This document shows positions 27,824 to 37,055 of a stretch of 64,000 bases of DNA, piece by piece. A model generated the notes under the pieces. The model was not told where the DNA came from and ran no database searches. It was given only the letters and a program-made list of their open reading frames with translations. The stretch covers positions 306,001 to 370,000 of the forward strand of contig NZ_CP005084.1 of the NCBI RefSeq assembly GCF_001563265.1, given 5' to 3'. Source of the DNA: Sphingobium sp. TKS (GTDB lineage: Bacteria; Pseudomonadota; Alphaproteobacteria; Sphingomonadales; Sphingomonadaceae). The translations under genes were made by a program, and so were the position numbers. Each line of letters begins with the position of its first letter. Position 1 is the stretch's first letter.

Positions 27824-28542
27824 TCGTATGTCACCGTGCTCGCCAGGACATAGCCTTCGCCGCGCACCGTCAGGATCAGGCCGTCGCCGCCGGGGCTGTC
27901 GGCCAGTTTCTGCCGCAACCGGCTGACCTGCAGATCGATCGACCGATCGAACGCCGCCGTCGCCCGCCGCTCGGGCACCAGCGCCTCACGGGAAAGCACC
28001 ATATTGGGCTCCTCGATGAAGCGGGAGAGCAGGCGGAATTCGGCGGAGGACAGCATGATCAGCCGGTCGTCGCTGGCGATCAGGCGGCGCTGGAACAGGT
28101 CCAGCCGCCAGGGTCCGAAACGCACGATCCGCGCCGTCTTTTGCCGCGCCGGCTCTTCGTTCCGCGATCGCCGCAACAGGTTGCGGATACGCACCAGCAG
28201 TTCACGCGGCTCGAACGGCTTGGTCAGATAATCGTCGGCGCCCAGCTCCAGCCCCAGCACCCGGTCGATGGCGCTGCCCCGCGCCGTCACCATGATGATC
28301 TGAACGCCGCTGCCCTGCGCCCGCAATTCCCGGCACAGCGACAGCCCGTCGCCGTCGGGCAGGTTGAGGTCGAGCACGATCAGGTCGACCGCCTGCGTCG
28401 CCATCAGCGCTTGCAGTTCGCCAAGGCTCCCTGCCGCCAGCACCTCATAGCGTTCCTGCGCAAGCTGACCGACGATCAGATCCCGGATATCCTCATCATC
28501 ATCGACGACAATCACGCGGGGCGGACGGGACGGATCGGGCAT
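27820..28542 (-). CDS. OmpR-family response regulator
   Basis: A 240-aa regulator. The receiver domain has acidic pocket VVDDDED, phospho-acceptor Asp58 in VLDLNLPDGDG and Lys108 in TKPFEP. The C-terminal winged helix shows LSSAEFRLLSRF and VSRLRQKL, VRGEGYVL. First gene of a two-gene operon with the kinase and divergent from the RND pump genes, 243 bases apart, so autoregulation and pump control from the shared region are likely. Confidence 0.95.
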   Translation of the reverse strand: MPDPSRPPRVIVVDDDEDIRDLIVGQLAQERYEVLAAGSLGELQALMATQAVDLIVLDLNLPDGDGLSLCRELRAQGSGVQIIMVTARGSAIDRVLGLELGADDYLTKPFEPRELLVRIRNLLRRSRNEEPARQKTARIVRFGPWRLDLFQRRLIASDDRLIMLSSAEFRLLSRFIEEPNMVLSREALVPERRATAAFDRSIDLQVSRLRQKLADSPGGDGLILTVRGEGYVLASTVTYE

Positions 28543-28785
28543 GGGCGTCTTCTAGCCGCATTTTCGCGCCAAGTCTGCGCCTGCCGCCCGCGCAGATACA
28601 TAAAGATACAATCCGCTACAGATTGAACCATCGGGACAATAAGTCGCGCTGGAATGATGCGCGCCAAGCGATCATGAGGGCAAGGTCGGCGCCGGATGAC
28701 GGAGCCGACCTTCGCCCGGCGCGTCCCTCCCCTCCCCCTGCGCCGGGCGAAGATCCCTCTCGTCATTTGGACCCGTCCGCCGACC

Positions 28786-29916
28786 ATGCCCAGCCGCCTT
28801 TCTGCCCTCCGGATCGCCCCCATCGCGCTTTGTGCGCTGGTCGCCGCCTGCGGTCACAGGGAACCGCCGAAAAAAGGGCCGGTCGAGGTCGGCGTGGTGA
28901 CGCTGACGACGCAGAATGTAACGGTGTCCACCGAATTGCCGGGCCGCACCGCCTCCACCATGATGTCGGAGGTCAGGCCGCAGGTGGCAGGCGTCGTCCA
29001 GAAGCGCCTCTTCACCGAAGGCTCCTATGTGACGGCGGGCCAGCCGCTCTACCAGATCGATCCCTCGCTCTACCGCGCCTCCCGCGACGAGGCGCAGGCG
29101 ACCCTGGCGAGCGCGCAGGCGACCGCCGCCGCCGCCCAGGCCAGGGCCAATCGCTACCGCGCCCTTGGCCAGAGCGAGGCAGTGAGCGCGCAGGATCGCG
29201 ACGATGTGATCGCCACCGCCCGCCAGGCCGCTGCCGCCGTGAGCCAAGCCCGCGCCACGCTCCAGACCACGGGCATCAACCTCAATTTCACCCAGGTCCG
29301 TGCCCCGATCAGCGGGCGCATCGGCCGATCCTCAGTCACGCCCGGTGCGCTGGTGACCGCCAGCCAGACGACAGCGCTCGCCACCATCCAGCAGCTTGAC
29401 CCGATCTTCGTGGACGTGACGCAGTCCAGCGCAAAGCTGCTCCAATTGCGCCGCGCCCTCGCCGCCGGCAACGCGCTGCCCGCCAGCGCCACGATCCGGC
29501 TGAAACTGGACGACGGCACCGACTATCCGCTCGAAGGCCGCATCGAATTTGCCGAGCCGATCGTCGATCCGGACAGCGGCACCGTCACGCTGCGCGCCCG
29601 CTTCCCCAATCCCGACAGCCTGCTGCTGCCCGGCATGTTCGTGCGCGTCGTCGCCCCGCAATCGGTCGTTCCTAACGCCATATTGGTGCCGCAACAGGGC
29701 ATCAGCCGCGACCCCAAGGGCAACGCCACCGCTCTGGTCGTGGACAAGTCGGGCAAGGTCGAACGCCGAATCGTCACCGCCGCGCAAGCCGTGGGTGACA
29801 AATGGCTGATCACCAGCGGGCTTAAAAAGGGCGACAGGCTGATCGTCGAAGGCACCGACAAGGTGCAGCCCGGCGACGCTGTGAAACCCGTGCCCGTCGA
29901 TCAGGCCGCGAAATAA
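28786..29916 (+). CDS. RND efflux periplasmic adaptor lipoprotein (MexA/AcrA type)
   Basis: Membrane-fusion protein, 376 aa. The start ATG 28786 gives a proper lipoprotein signal with the lipobox LVAAC (Cys22), so the frame open further upstream is not used. The order is lipoyl half (PQVAGVVQKRLF), alpha-hairpin rich in Ala/Gln, lipoyl half (RAPISGRIGRS), and beta-barrel. It links the inner-membrane pump to the outer-membrane channel. First gene of the pump operon. Confidence 0.95.
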   Translation: MPSRLSALRIAPIALCALVAACGHREPPKKGPVEVGVVTLTTQNVTVSTELPGRTASTMMSEVRPQVAGVVQKRLFTEGSYVTAGQPLYQIDPSLYRASRDEAQATLASAQATAAAAQARANRYRALGQSEAVSAQDRDDVIATARQAAAAVSQARATLQTTGINLNFTQVRAPISGRIGRSSVTPGALVTASQTTALATIQQLDPIFVDVTQSSAKLLQLRRALAAGNALPASATIRLKLDDGTDYPLEGRIEFAEPIVDPDSGTVTLRARFPNPDSLLLPGMFVRVVAPQSVVPNAILVPQQGISRDPKGNATALVVDKSGKVERRIVTAAQAVGDKWLITSGLKKGDRLIVEGTDKVQPGDAVKPVPVDQAAK

Positions 29917-29928
29917 GGGGTCGAGACC

Positions 29929-32900
29929 TTGCTCAGCCGCTTTTTCATCGAACGGCCCATTTTCGCCTGGGTCATCGCCATCGGCATCATGATGGCGGGC
30001 CTGGGCGCTATGCTGACCCTGCCGATCGCCCAATATCCCGACATCGCCCCGCCGTCGGTCAATATCAGCGCCAACTATCCCGGCGCCTCCGCCGAAACCG
30101 TCGAGACCAGCGTCACCCAGGTCATCGAGCAGCAACTCACCGGCATAGACGGCCTCATGTATTTCTCCTCCTCGTCGACCGCCAACGGTCAGGCGCGGAT
30201 CACCGTCACCTTCAAGAAGGGCACCGATCCCGACACCGCGCAGGTGCAGGTGCAGAACAAAGTGCAGCAGGCGCTGAGTCGCCTGCCCAACGCCGTGCAG
30301 CAACAGGGTCTGACCGTCACCAAATCGCAGAACGACTTTTTGATGGTGGTCGGCCTCTACGACCGGACCGACACGGCGTCTCAGGCTGATATTGCCGACT
30401 ATCTGGTCAATAATTTCCAGGATCCCATCGCTCGCGTCGACGGCGTGGGTTCCTCGCAGATCTTCGGATCGCAATATGCGATGCGCATCTGGCTGGACCC
30501 CTATAAGCTGGCGACGGTCAAGCTGATGCCGTCCGACGTGCAAAGCGCCATCGCCAGCCAGAATGTCGAAGTGTCGGCAGGCCAGATCGGCGCCGATCCC
30601 GCGCCGGAGGGGCAGCAACTCAACGCCACCGTCACCGCCCGAGCCCGCCTGCAAACGCCCGAGCAGTTCCGCAATATCATCGTCAAGACGCAGAGCGACG
30701 GTTCGGTCGTCCACCTGTCCGACGTGGCTCGGGTCGAACTGGGCAATGAAAGCTACACTTCCTCCGCCCGCCTGAACGGCCATCCGGCAACAGGCATGGC
30801 GCTGCAGCTCGCGCCGGGCGCCGACGCGCTCAAGACCGCGGAGCTGGTCAAGGCCAGAGTGGCGCAGCTGTCGACCAACCTGCCGCACGGCTACACCGTC
30901 ACCTATCCCCGCGACACCACGCCCTTCATCAAGCTATCGGTCGAGGAAGTCGTTCAGACGCTGATCGAAGCGGTCGGGCTGGTCGTGGTGGTGATGTTCC
31001 TCTTCCTGCAAAGCTGGCGCGCCACTTTGGTGCCCGCCATCGCCGTGCCGGTGGTGCTGCTCGGCACGTTCGGCGTGCTGGCGCTGTTCGGCTATTCGAT
31101 CAACACGCTGACCCTGTTCGGCATGGTGCTGGCGATCGGCCTGCTGGTCGACGACGCCATCGTCGTGGTCGAAAATGTCGAACGCATCATGGAGGAGGAA
31201 GGACTTTCCCCGCGTGACGCCACCATCAAGTCGATGGAGGAAATCGGCAACGCCCTGATCGGCATCGCCCTTGTCCTGTCCGCCGTGCTGCTGCCCATGG
31301 CCTTTTTCGGCGGGTCGACGGGCGTCATCTATCGCCAATTCTCGATCACCATCGTTTCCTCGATGCTGCTTTCGGTGCTGGTCGCGCTGATCCTCTCCCC
31401 CGCGCTCTGCGCCACGATCCTGAAACCCATAGCCGAGGAGCATCGCGAACGCGGCTGGACCGGCAGGTTCAACCGCTGGTTCAGCCGCGTCACCAACGGC
31501 TATATGACGCGGCTCAACGGCTTCATCGGCCGCCGGACCTTTTTCTGGATCGGCTATGCCGTCATCCTCGCCCTGCTCTGGCTGCTGTTCGTCCGCCTGC
31601 CGACCAGCTTCCTGCCGGTGGAGGATCAGGGGCAGGTGATGGTTCAGATCACCCTGCCCGCCGGCGCAAAATCCTCCCGCACGGCTGCCGCGGTGGAGCG
31701 CGTCCAGAATTATTTCATGAGCGATGAAAAGGACAATGTCGCCTTCGCCTTCGTCACCCAGGGCTTCAGTTTCGCGGGACAGGGCGAAAATACCGCGCAA
31801 GGGTTTATCAACCTGGCCCCATGGGACGAGCGCAAGGGGGCGGCCAACAGCGCGACGATGATCGCGAACCGCGCCACCAAGCAGCTCGCCGCGATCCGCG
31901 ATGCGAAGGCGCTGGCGATGACCCCGCCCTCCATTCGCGGCCTGGGCCAGTCCAACGGCTTCACCTTCGAGCTGCTGAACACCGGCGGCCTCAGCCGCGA
32001 GCGCTTTCTAGCGCTGCGCAACCAGCTCATGAAGGCCGCGGCAAACGACCCGAAGCTGGCGGGCGTGCGCGCCGCCACGCTGGAGGACACGCCGCAGCTC
32101 AAGGTCGACGTTGATTCCGAGAAACTCGCCGTCCTCGGCCTTACCCAAAACAGCGTCGACAATGTGCTGAGCGCCGCCTGGGGCAGCACCTATATCAACG
32201 ATTTCGTCGACCGTGGCCGGGTGAAGCGCGTCTATATGCAAGCCGACGCGCCATATCGCGCGCTGCCGACGGACCTCGACAACTGGCAGGTGCGGTCCAG
32301 CACCACCGGCGAAATGGTGCCCTTTTCCGCCTTTGCCACCACCCATTGGACGATGGGGCCGACCACCGTTTCGCGCTATAACGGCCAGTCCTCCTATGAA
32401 ATCCAGGGCCAGGCCGCGCCGGGCGCCAGTTCGGGCGAAGCGATGGACGAGATGGTGAAGCTGCAAAAGCAGCTCCCGCCCGGCACCAGCTATGCCTGGA
32501 GCGGCCTGTCCTATCAGGAGCAGCTTTCCGGCGGGCAGGCACCGCTGCTCTATAGCCTGTCGGTGCTGGTGGTATTCCTGTGCCTCGCCGCGCTCTATGA
32601 AAGCTGGTCGATCCCGCTCGCGGTGCTGCTGGTCATCCCGCTCGGCCTGATCGGCGCGGTGCTGGCGGTGACGCTGCGCGGGCTGGAGAACAACATCTAT
32701 TTCCAGGTCGGCCTGCTCACAACCATGGGTCTGGCCGCCAAGAACGCGATCCTGATCGTCGAATTCGCGGAACTCGCCTATCTGCAGGGCAAGGACGCCA
32801 CGGCCGCCGCTCTGGAGGCCGCGCGCCTGCGCTTCCGCCCGATCCTGATGACTTCGCTGGCCTTCATCGCGGGCGTCATCCCCCTGGCCATCGCCACGGG

Positions 32901-33072
32901 AGCGGGCGCGCAGAGCCGCATCGCCATCGGCACGGCGGTGGTCGGCGGCATGCTGACCGCGACCGTGCTCGCCATCTTCTATGTCCCTCTCTTCTTCCTG
33001 ACGATCATGCGCATCTTCAACCGCGAGAATCCGCCGCCCGCTGCCGTCCCCGCTACGGAGGTTCCGGCATGA
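29929..33072 (+). CDS. RND multidrug efflux permease (AcrB/MexB, HAE1 family)
   Basis: Proton-driven inner-membrane pump, 1047 aa, full length. TTG start giving MLSRFFIERPIFAWVIAI, 12 bases after the adaptor stop. QYPDIAPPSVNISANYPGAS and the proton-relay helix region GLLVDDAIVVVENVER (Asp-Asp of TM4) and GLAAKNAILIVEF (Lys of TM10) are present. Two large periplasmic loops are seen. Substrates are likely lipophilic drugs, solvents or dyes; specificity is not readable. Confidence 0.96.
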   Translation: MLSRFFIERPIFAWVIAIGIMMAGLGAMLTLPIAQYPDIAPPSVNISANYPGASAETVETSVTQVIEQQLTGIDGLMYFSSSSTANGQARITVTFKKGTDPDTAQVQVQNKVQQALSRLPNAVQQQGLTVTKSQNDFLMVVGLYDRTDTASQADIADYLVNNFQDPIARVDGVGSSQIFGSQYAMRIWLDPYKLATVKLMPSDVQSAIASQNVEVSAGQIGADPAPEGQQLNATVTARARLQTPEQFRNIIVKTQSDGSVVHLSDVARVELGNESYTSSARLNGHPATGMALQLAPGADALKTAELVKARVAQLSTNLPHGYTVTYPRDTTPFIKLSVEEVVQTLIEAVGLVVVVMFLFLQSWRATLVPAIAVPVVLLGTFGVLALFGYSINTLTLFGMVLAIGLLVDDAIVVVENVERIMEEEGLSPRDATIKSMEEIGNALIGIALVLSAVLLPMAFFGGSTGVIYRQFSITIVSSMLLSVLVALILSPALCATILKPIAEEHRERGWTGRFNRWFSRVTNGYMTRLNGFIGRRTFFWIGYAVILALLWLLFVRLPTSFLPVEDQGQVMVQITLPAGAKSSRTAAAVERVQNYFMSDEKDNVAFAFVTQGFSFAGQGENTAQGFINLAPWDERKGAANSATMIANRATKQLAAIRDAKALAMTPPSIRGLGQSNGFTFELLNTGGLSRERFLALRNQLMKAAANDPKLAGVRAATLEDTPQLKVDVDSEKLAVLGLTQNSVDNVLSAAWGSTYINDFVDRGRVKRVYMQADAPYRALPTDLDNWQVRSSTTGEMVPFSAFATTHWTMGPTTVSRYNGQSSYEIQGQAAPGASSGEAMDEMVKLQKQLPPGTSYAWSGLSYQEQLSGGQAPLLYSLSVLVVFLCLAALYESWSIPLAVLLVIPLGLIGAVLAVTLRGLENNIYFQVGLLTTMGLAAKNAILIVEFAELAYLQGKDATAAALEAARLRFRPILMTSLAFIAGVIPLAIATGAGAQSRIAIGTAVVGGMLTATVLAIFYVPLFFLTIMRIFNRENPPPAAVPATEVPA

Positions 33073-34448
33073 AGCGCGCCCTCCTCGCCCTGACCTCGGC
33101 CGCCGCATTGTCGGCCTGCAACATGGCGCCCCACTATGTCCGCCCCGCGCCGCCCGTGCCCGCCAGCTTCCCCAGCGGCCAGGCCTATGCGCCGACGGTC
33201 GCCACGGAAAAGCCCGGCCTGCCCTGGACCGCCTTGGTGGGCGACCAACGCCTCAGGACGGTCATCGAACGCGCCCTCGCCAATAATCGCGACCTGCGCG
33301 CCGCGCTCGCCAATGTGGAGGCTGCCCGCGCCCAATATCGGGTCCAGCGCGCCGCCCAGCTTCCCGCCGTCACGGGCGAGGCGGCGGCCAGCTTCGTCCG
33401 GCGAAACGATGACCGCCAGAACAGCTACAGTGCCGACATCGGTTTCAGCGCGTTCGAGATCGACCTGTTCGGCCGGGTGAAGAACCTCACCCGCTCGGCG
33501 CTCGAATCCTATCTCGCGACGGAGGAGGGCGCGCGGGCGACCCGCATCACCCTGATCGCGGAGACGGCCAGCGCCTATGCCACCCTGGCCGCCGACCAGG
33601 AATTGCTGGCACTTTCCCGCCAGACACTGACCAGCACGGAACGCACGCTGGCCCTCACCCGGTCTCTCAATAGTGCGGGCCTGATCGGCAAGCTCGACGT
33701 GCATCAGGCCGAAACCACGGTGGAGCAGGCGCGCAGCGATATTGCCGCGACAATCACTCAGGTCGCTCAGGATCGGAATGCGCTTGATCTTCTCGTCGGT
33801 GCCCCGGTCGAGGACGCCTTGCTGCCCCAATCGCTGCAAGAGCTGACCGGCAGCGTCGCAAAGGTGCCCGCAGGCCTTTCTTCCAACGTGCTACTCCAGC
33901 GCCCGGACGTGTTGCAGGCCGAACATCAGCTAAAGGCCGCCAATGCCGATATCGGGGCAGCGCGGGCGGCGATGTTTCCGAAAATCAGCCTGACCGCGGC
34001 CATCGGCGTGGCGAGTTCGGCGCTGTCCTCGCTCTTCACCGGCGGGGGCTTTGCCTGGTCCGCGGCGCCATCTGCGACCATGCCGATCTTCGGTGGCGGC
34101 GCACGCGGCAATCTTGACTATAGCAAGGCGCAGCGCGACATCAGCCTCGCCCAATATGAAAAGGCGATCCAGACGGCCTTTCAGGAAGTGTCCGACGCCC
34201 TAGCCCGCGAAGGCACGATCGACGACCAGCAGGCTGCCCAGCAACGTCTGGTCCTTGCCAGCCAGCGCAGCTACACACTGGCCGAGGAACGCTATCGCGC
34301 GGGCATCGATACCTTCCTCAACAGCCTGACCAGCCAGCGCAGTCTCTACAATGCTCAACAAAGCGCCATCGCGACGAACCTGACACTGATCCGGAACCGC
34401 ATCCTGCTCTACCGGGTCATTGGCGCGGATTTCGCGAGCGGACGATAG
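33069..34448 (+). CDS. NodT/OprM-type outer-membrane efflux lipoprotein
   Basis: Outer-membrane channel of the tripartite pump, 459 aa. Lipobox LSAC (Cys17), then MAPHYVRP typical of NodT-family factors, and two OEP repeats of long helices (NRDLRAALANVEAARAQY and the second half around QYEKAIQTAFQEVSDAL). ATG overlaps the permease stop by 4 bases. The operon ends at the terminator at 34461-34496. Confidence 0.95.
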   Translation: MKRALLALTSAAALSACNMAPHYVRPAPPVPASFPSGQAYAPTVATEKPGLPWTALVGDQRLRTVIERALANNRDLRAALANVEAARAQYRVQRAAQLPAVTGEAAASFVRRNDDRQNSYSADIGFSAFEIDLFGRVKNLTRSALESYLATEEGARATRITLIAETASAYATLAADQELLALSRQTLTSTERTLALTRSLNSAGLIGKLDVHQAETTVEQARSDIAATITQVAQDRNALDLLVGAPVEDALLPQSLQELTGSVAKVPAGLSSNVLLQRPDVLQAEHQLKAANADIGAARAAMFPKISLTAAIGVASSALSSLFTGGGFAWSAAPSATMPIFGGGARGNLDYSKAQRDISLAQYEKAIQTAFQEVSDALAREGTIDDQQAAQQRLVLASQRSYTLAEERYRAGIDTFLNSLTSQRSLYNAQQSAIATNLTLIRNRILLYRVIGADFASGR

Positions 34449-34460
34449 GCCGCCGTCCAC

Positions 34461-34496
34461 AAAAAAGCCCGCCGAACATGTCCGGCGGGCTTTTTC
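34461..34496. terminator. Bidirectional rho-independent terminator
   Basis: A 9-bp stem AGCCCGCCG / CGGCGGGCT (34466-34474 with 34483-34491) is flanked by A6 on the left and T5 on the right, so it can stop transcription from the efflux operon (plus) and from pntB (minus), which converge here. Confidence 0.9.
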
Positions 34497-34521
34497 TGTT
34501 CAAGCTTCTGTCAACTTGCCC

Positions 34522-35916
34522 TCAATGCAGCCCTGAGCCCCCGCCTGCGAGTTCCTTGGCGATGGAGCCGACCATGTCCTTGGCATCACCGAACAGCATC
34601 TGGGTATTGCTGTTATAGTAGATCGGATTGTCGATCCCGGCGAAGCCCGCATTCATGGAGCGCTTGATCACGAACACCGACTTGGCGCGATCCGCCTCGA
34701 TGATCGGCATGCCCGCAATGGCGCTCTGCGGATCGTCGCGGGCCGAAGGGTTGATCGTGTCGTTCGCCCCGATGATCAGCGCGACATCCGCCTGCGGCAG
34801 TTCAGGGTTGATGTCGTCCAGCTCGATCAACTGCTCATAGGGCACATTGGCCTCGGCCAGCAGCACGTTCATATGCCCTGGCATGCGGCCCGCCACGGGA
34901 TGGATCGCGAACTTCACGTCCACGCCCTTCTTGGTCAGCGCCTGATACAGCTCGCTCACCTTATGCTGCGCCTGCGCCACGGCCATGCCATAGCCGGGGA
35001 TGATCACCACGACACTGGCATTTTCGAGCTGCATCGCCGCTTCCTCGGCAGAGGCGGAGCGCACCACCCGGTCGTCCTTGCCGCCCGCCGCGCCCGCCAC
35101 GACCTTGCCGAAGCCGCCGAACATGACGTTGGCGAAGCTGCGATTCATCGCCTTGCACATGATGACCGCCAGAATGAAGCCCGACGCCCCATCCAGCGCG
35201 CCCGCCACGATCAGCAGCTTGTTGCCCAGGGCAAAGCCCATGGCGCTCGCCGCCAGACCCGCATAGCTGTTGAGCAGCGCGATGACGGTCGGCATGTCCG
35301 CGCCGCCGATCGGGATCACCAGCAGCACGCCGAACAGCAGAGCCAGCGCGACGAAGGCGGGGAACAGCCAGGTCTGCGTCGGATCGATCGCCAGCATGAC
35401 CCCGATCACCACCGTCGCCAGCGCCACGCCGCCGTTCAGCACGCGCTGACCGACGAAGGACACCGGTCGGCTGCCCATGATCTCCTGCAACTTGGCAAAG
35501 GCGATGACCGATGCGGTGCAGGTCAGGAAACCCAGCAGCATCTCGAACATCAGCGCCCACATGATGAAGCCGCCGGCATATTCGGCATGGGCATGCTTGT
35601 AATATTCCGCCGCACCGATCAGACCAACCGCCAGCGCGCCGAAAGCGTGACTGATCGCGGTCCGCTGCGGGATCGCGGTCATCGGCATCAGCAGCGCCAT
35701 CGGGATACCGGCGGCCGCGCCCGCGATCATCGCGATGATGATGAGATTATAATCGACCACCTCATGCTGCACGAGCGCGCCGATAATGGCCACGACCATG
35801 CCGATCTCGCCTGCCCGCACGCCCCGGCGCGCGGTCGATGGGTGGCTCATCCACATGAGCGCCAGGATGAACAGCGAGGACGAGAGGATCGCCGCAAAGG
35901 GCACGAATGCGTTCAT
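34522..35916 (-). CDS. pntB: NAD(P) transhydrogenase subunit beta
   Basis: Membrane plus NADP(H)-binding subunit of proton-translocating transhydrogenase, 464 aa. Multiple membrane helices occupy the N-terminal 260 residues. The C-terminal dIII domain shows VIIPGYGMAVAQAQHKV, IHPVAGRMPGHMNVLLAE, IGANDTINPSARDDP and VIKRSMNAGFAGIDN. It makes NADPH from NADH at the expense of the proton gradient. It starts 1 base after the pntAB stop. Confidence 0.96.
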   Translation of the reverse strand: MNAFVPFAAILSSSLFILALMWMSHPSTARRGVRAGEIGMVVAIIGALVQHEVVDYNLIIIAMIAGAAAGIPMALLMPMTAIPQRTAISHAFGALAVGLIGAAEYYKHAHAEYAGGFIMWALMFEMLLGFLTCTASVIAFAKLQEIMGSRPVSFVGQRVLNGGVALATVVIGVMLAIDPTQTWLFPAFVALALLFGVLLVIPIGGADMPTVIALLNSYAGLAASAMGFALGNKLLIVAGALDGASGFILAVIMCKAMNRSFANVMFGGFGKVVAGAAGGKDDRVVRSASAEEAAMQLENASVVVIIPGYGMAVAQAQHKVSELYQALTKKGVDVKFAIHPVAGRMPGHMNVLLAEANVPYEQLIELDDINPELPQADVALIIGANDTINPSARDDPQSAIAGMPIIEADRAKSVFVIKRSMNAGFAGIDNPIYYNSNTQMLFGDAKDMVGSIAKELAGGGSGLH

Positions 35917-35917
35917 C

Positions 35918-36208
35918 TCACTTCCCCCGCGGCTTGAACATCTTGAGCATGCGGTCGGTGATCATGAAACCGCTGACCAGATTGACCGTGGCGCAGAACA
36001 CCGCGATGAAGCCCAGCGTCTTCGCCAGCGGCGTCGCGCCTTCCTCCCCCGTGATCGTGATTGCGCCCACGACCACCACCGCCGCAATCGCATTGGTCAG
36101 CGACATCAGCGGCGAATGCAGCAGCGGCGATACCTTCTTGATCAACTGAAAACCCACAAAGGCCGCCAATATGAACACGAACAAATAATCGGGATTAAGC
36201 GAACTCAC
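35918..36208 (-). CDS. pntAB: NAD(P) transhydrogenase alpha subunit 2 (membrane part)
   Basis: A 96-aa membrane protein equal to the C-terminal part of E. coli PntA, as in split alphaproteobacterial enzymes. Hydrophobic helices include YLFVFILAAFVGFQLI and AIAAVVVVGAITI. I choose GTG 36208 because an AGGGGGA site lies about 6 bases upstream; an ATG 27 bases earlier (36235) is also open. The usual partner pntAA (NAD-binding alpha-1) is not next to it; the upstream 300 bases contain no gene. Confidence 0.9.
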   Translation of the reverse strand: MSSLNPDYLFVFILAAFVGFQLIKKVSPLLHSPLMSLTNAIAAVVVVGAITITGEEGATPLAKTLGFIAVFCATVNLVSGFMITDRMLKMFKPRGK

Positions 36209-36235
36209 AGACCATCCCCCTGATTGAGCAGGCAT

Positions 36236-36542
36236 GAAACCGAGCGAAAATGCCGCCCATCATATTCAGCCAATAATAATTGGTGGTAGCGTTTACGACA
36301 CTCATGCCCCCTGCCGGACCAGCCGCCTTCCATAAACCCCTCCACAGCTTTTCAGCCGTCTCCGCCCTTATTGCCTCGGATGGCAGCAGGCAAGACGCAC
36401 GAACCCAAATATTACACCGGCATTTTGCGCAACGAAGTTTTCTTATCCCCCCGTCTAGGTCGCGTTTCTGTTCACCCACAGAATGGCGATCAGCTTGCAA
36501 TTCCATCGGTGGATCACTAAAATTCTATACCATGGTGCAATA
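36236..36542. other. Intergenic region between cobU and pntAB
   Basis: No gene recognised. It should contain the pntAB promoter on the minus strand. Visible features are an inverted repeat CCAAT-TATT-ATTGG near 36270-36285 and a nearby GGTAGCGTTTACGA motif that resembles half of a LacI-type operator. An AT-rich patch at 36515-36546 lies just after cobU. Confidence 0.5.
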
Positions 36543-37055
36543 TTAAGCTTTCAACGTCAAGGGCAACCCCGCCGCCAGCAATATGACCTCCCGGCACAGG
36601 GTCGCCATCTGCTGGTTGAGCCACCCCGCCTCGTCCCGGAATCGCCGGGCCAAGGCGTTGTCGGGCACGATGCCCAGTCCCACTTCATTGGCCACCAATG
36701 TGACGGGGATGGGACAAGCGACGACAGCACCCGCCAAAGCGGCCCGGGCCGCCGAAATATCCGCCTCCGCCAGCATGAGATTGGAAAGCCAGAGGGTGAG
36801 GCAGTCGATTAGGATCGCGTCCGCCCTCCCTGCGGCTTCGGATAGCGCCTCAGCCAGGTTTATGGGCGCGTCGATGGTCAGCCAGCGGCTGCCGCGTTCG
36901 CTCCGGTGGCGCGCGATCCGCTCCTCCATTTCCGCATCGAAGACCTGCGCCGTTGCGATATAAGCCAGGCTGCCGTCTGAAACGGCTTCGCACCGCTCTT
37001 GTGCATAGCGGCTCTTGCCGGAGCGGCATCCGCCCAGCACCAGCAATGTCGTCAT
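36543..37055 (-). CDS. cobU: Adenosylcobinamide kinase / adenosylcobinamide-phosphate guanylyltransferase
   Basis: Bifunctional CobU (CobP in P. denitrificans naming), 170 aa. It phosphorylates adenosylcobinamide and activates it with GTP. P-loop LVLGGCRSGKSRYAQE starts at residue 5, AYIATAQVFDAEMEERIARHRSERG holds the guanylation His region, and VANEVGLGIVPDNALARRFRDEAG is diagnostic. ATG 37055 (MTTLLVLGG) overlaps the cbiB stop as ATGA. Last gene of the riboswitch-3 operon. Confidence 0.95.
   Translation of the reverse strand: MTTLLVLGGCRSGKSRYAQERCEAVSDGSLAYIATAQVFDAEMEERIARHRSERGSRWLTIDAPINLAEALSEAAGRADAILIDCLTLWLSNLMLAEADISAARAALAGAVVACPIPVTLVANEVGLGIVPDNALARRFRDEAGWLNQQMATLCREVILLAAGLPLTLKA

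Noticed and set aside
36195..36506. 103-codon minus-strand frame upstream of pntAB considered as a pntAA remnant
   Set aside because: It shows none of the NAD-binding features of PntAA and its tail overlaps the pntAB start in another frame.
36495..36523. TTGCAA-N17-TAAAAT promoter-like motif on the plus strand
   Set aside because: It would read into the 3' end of cobU, where no plus-strand gene lies, so it is probably chance.
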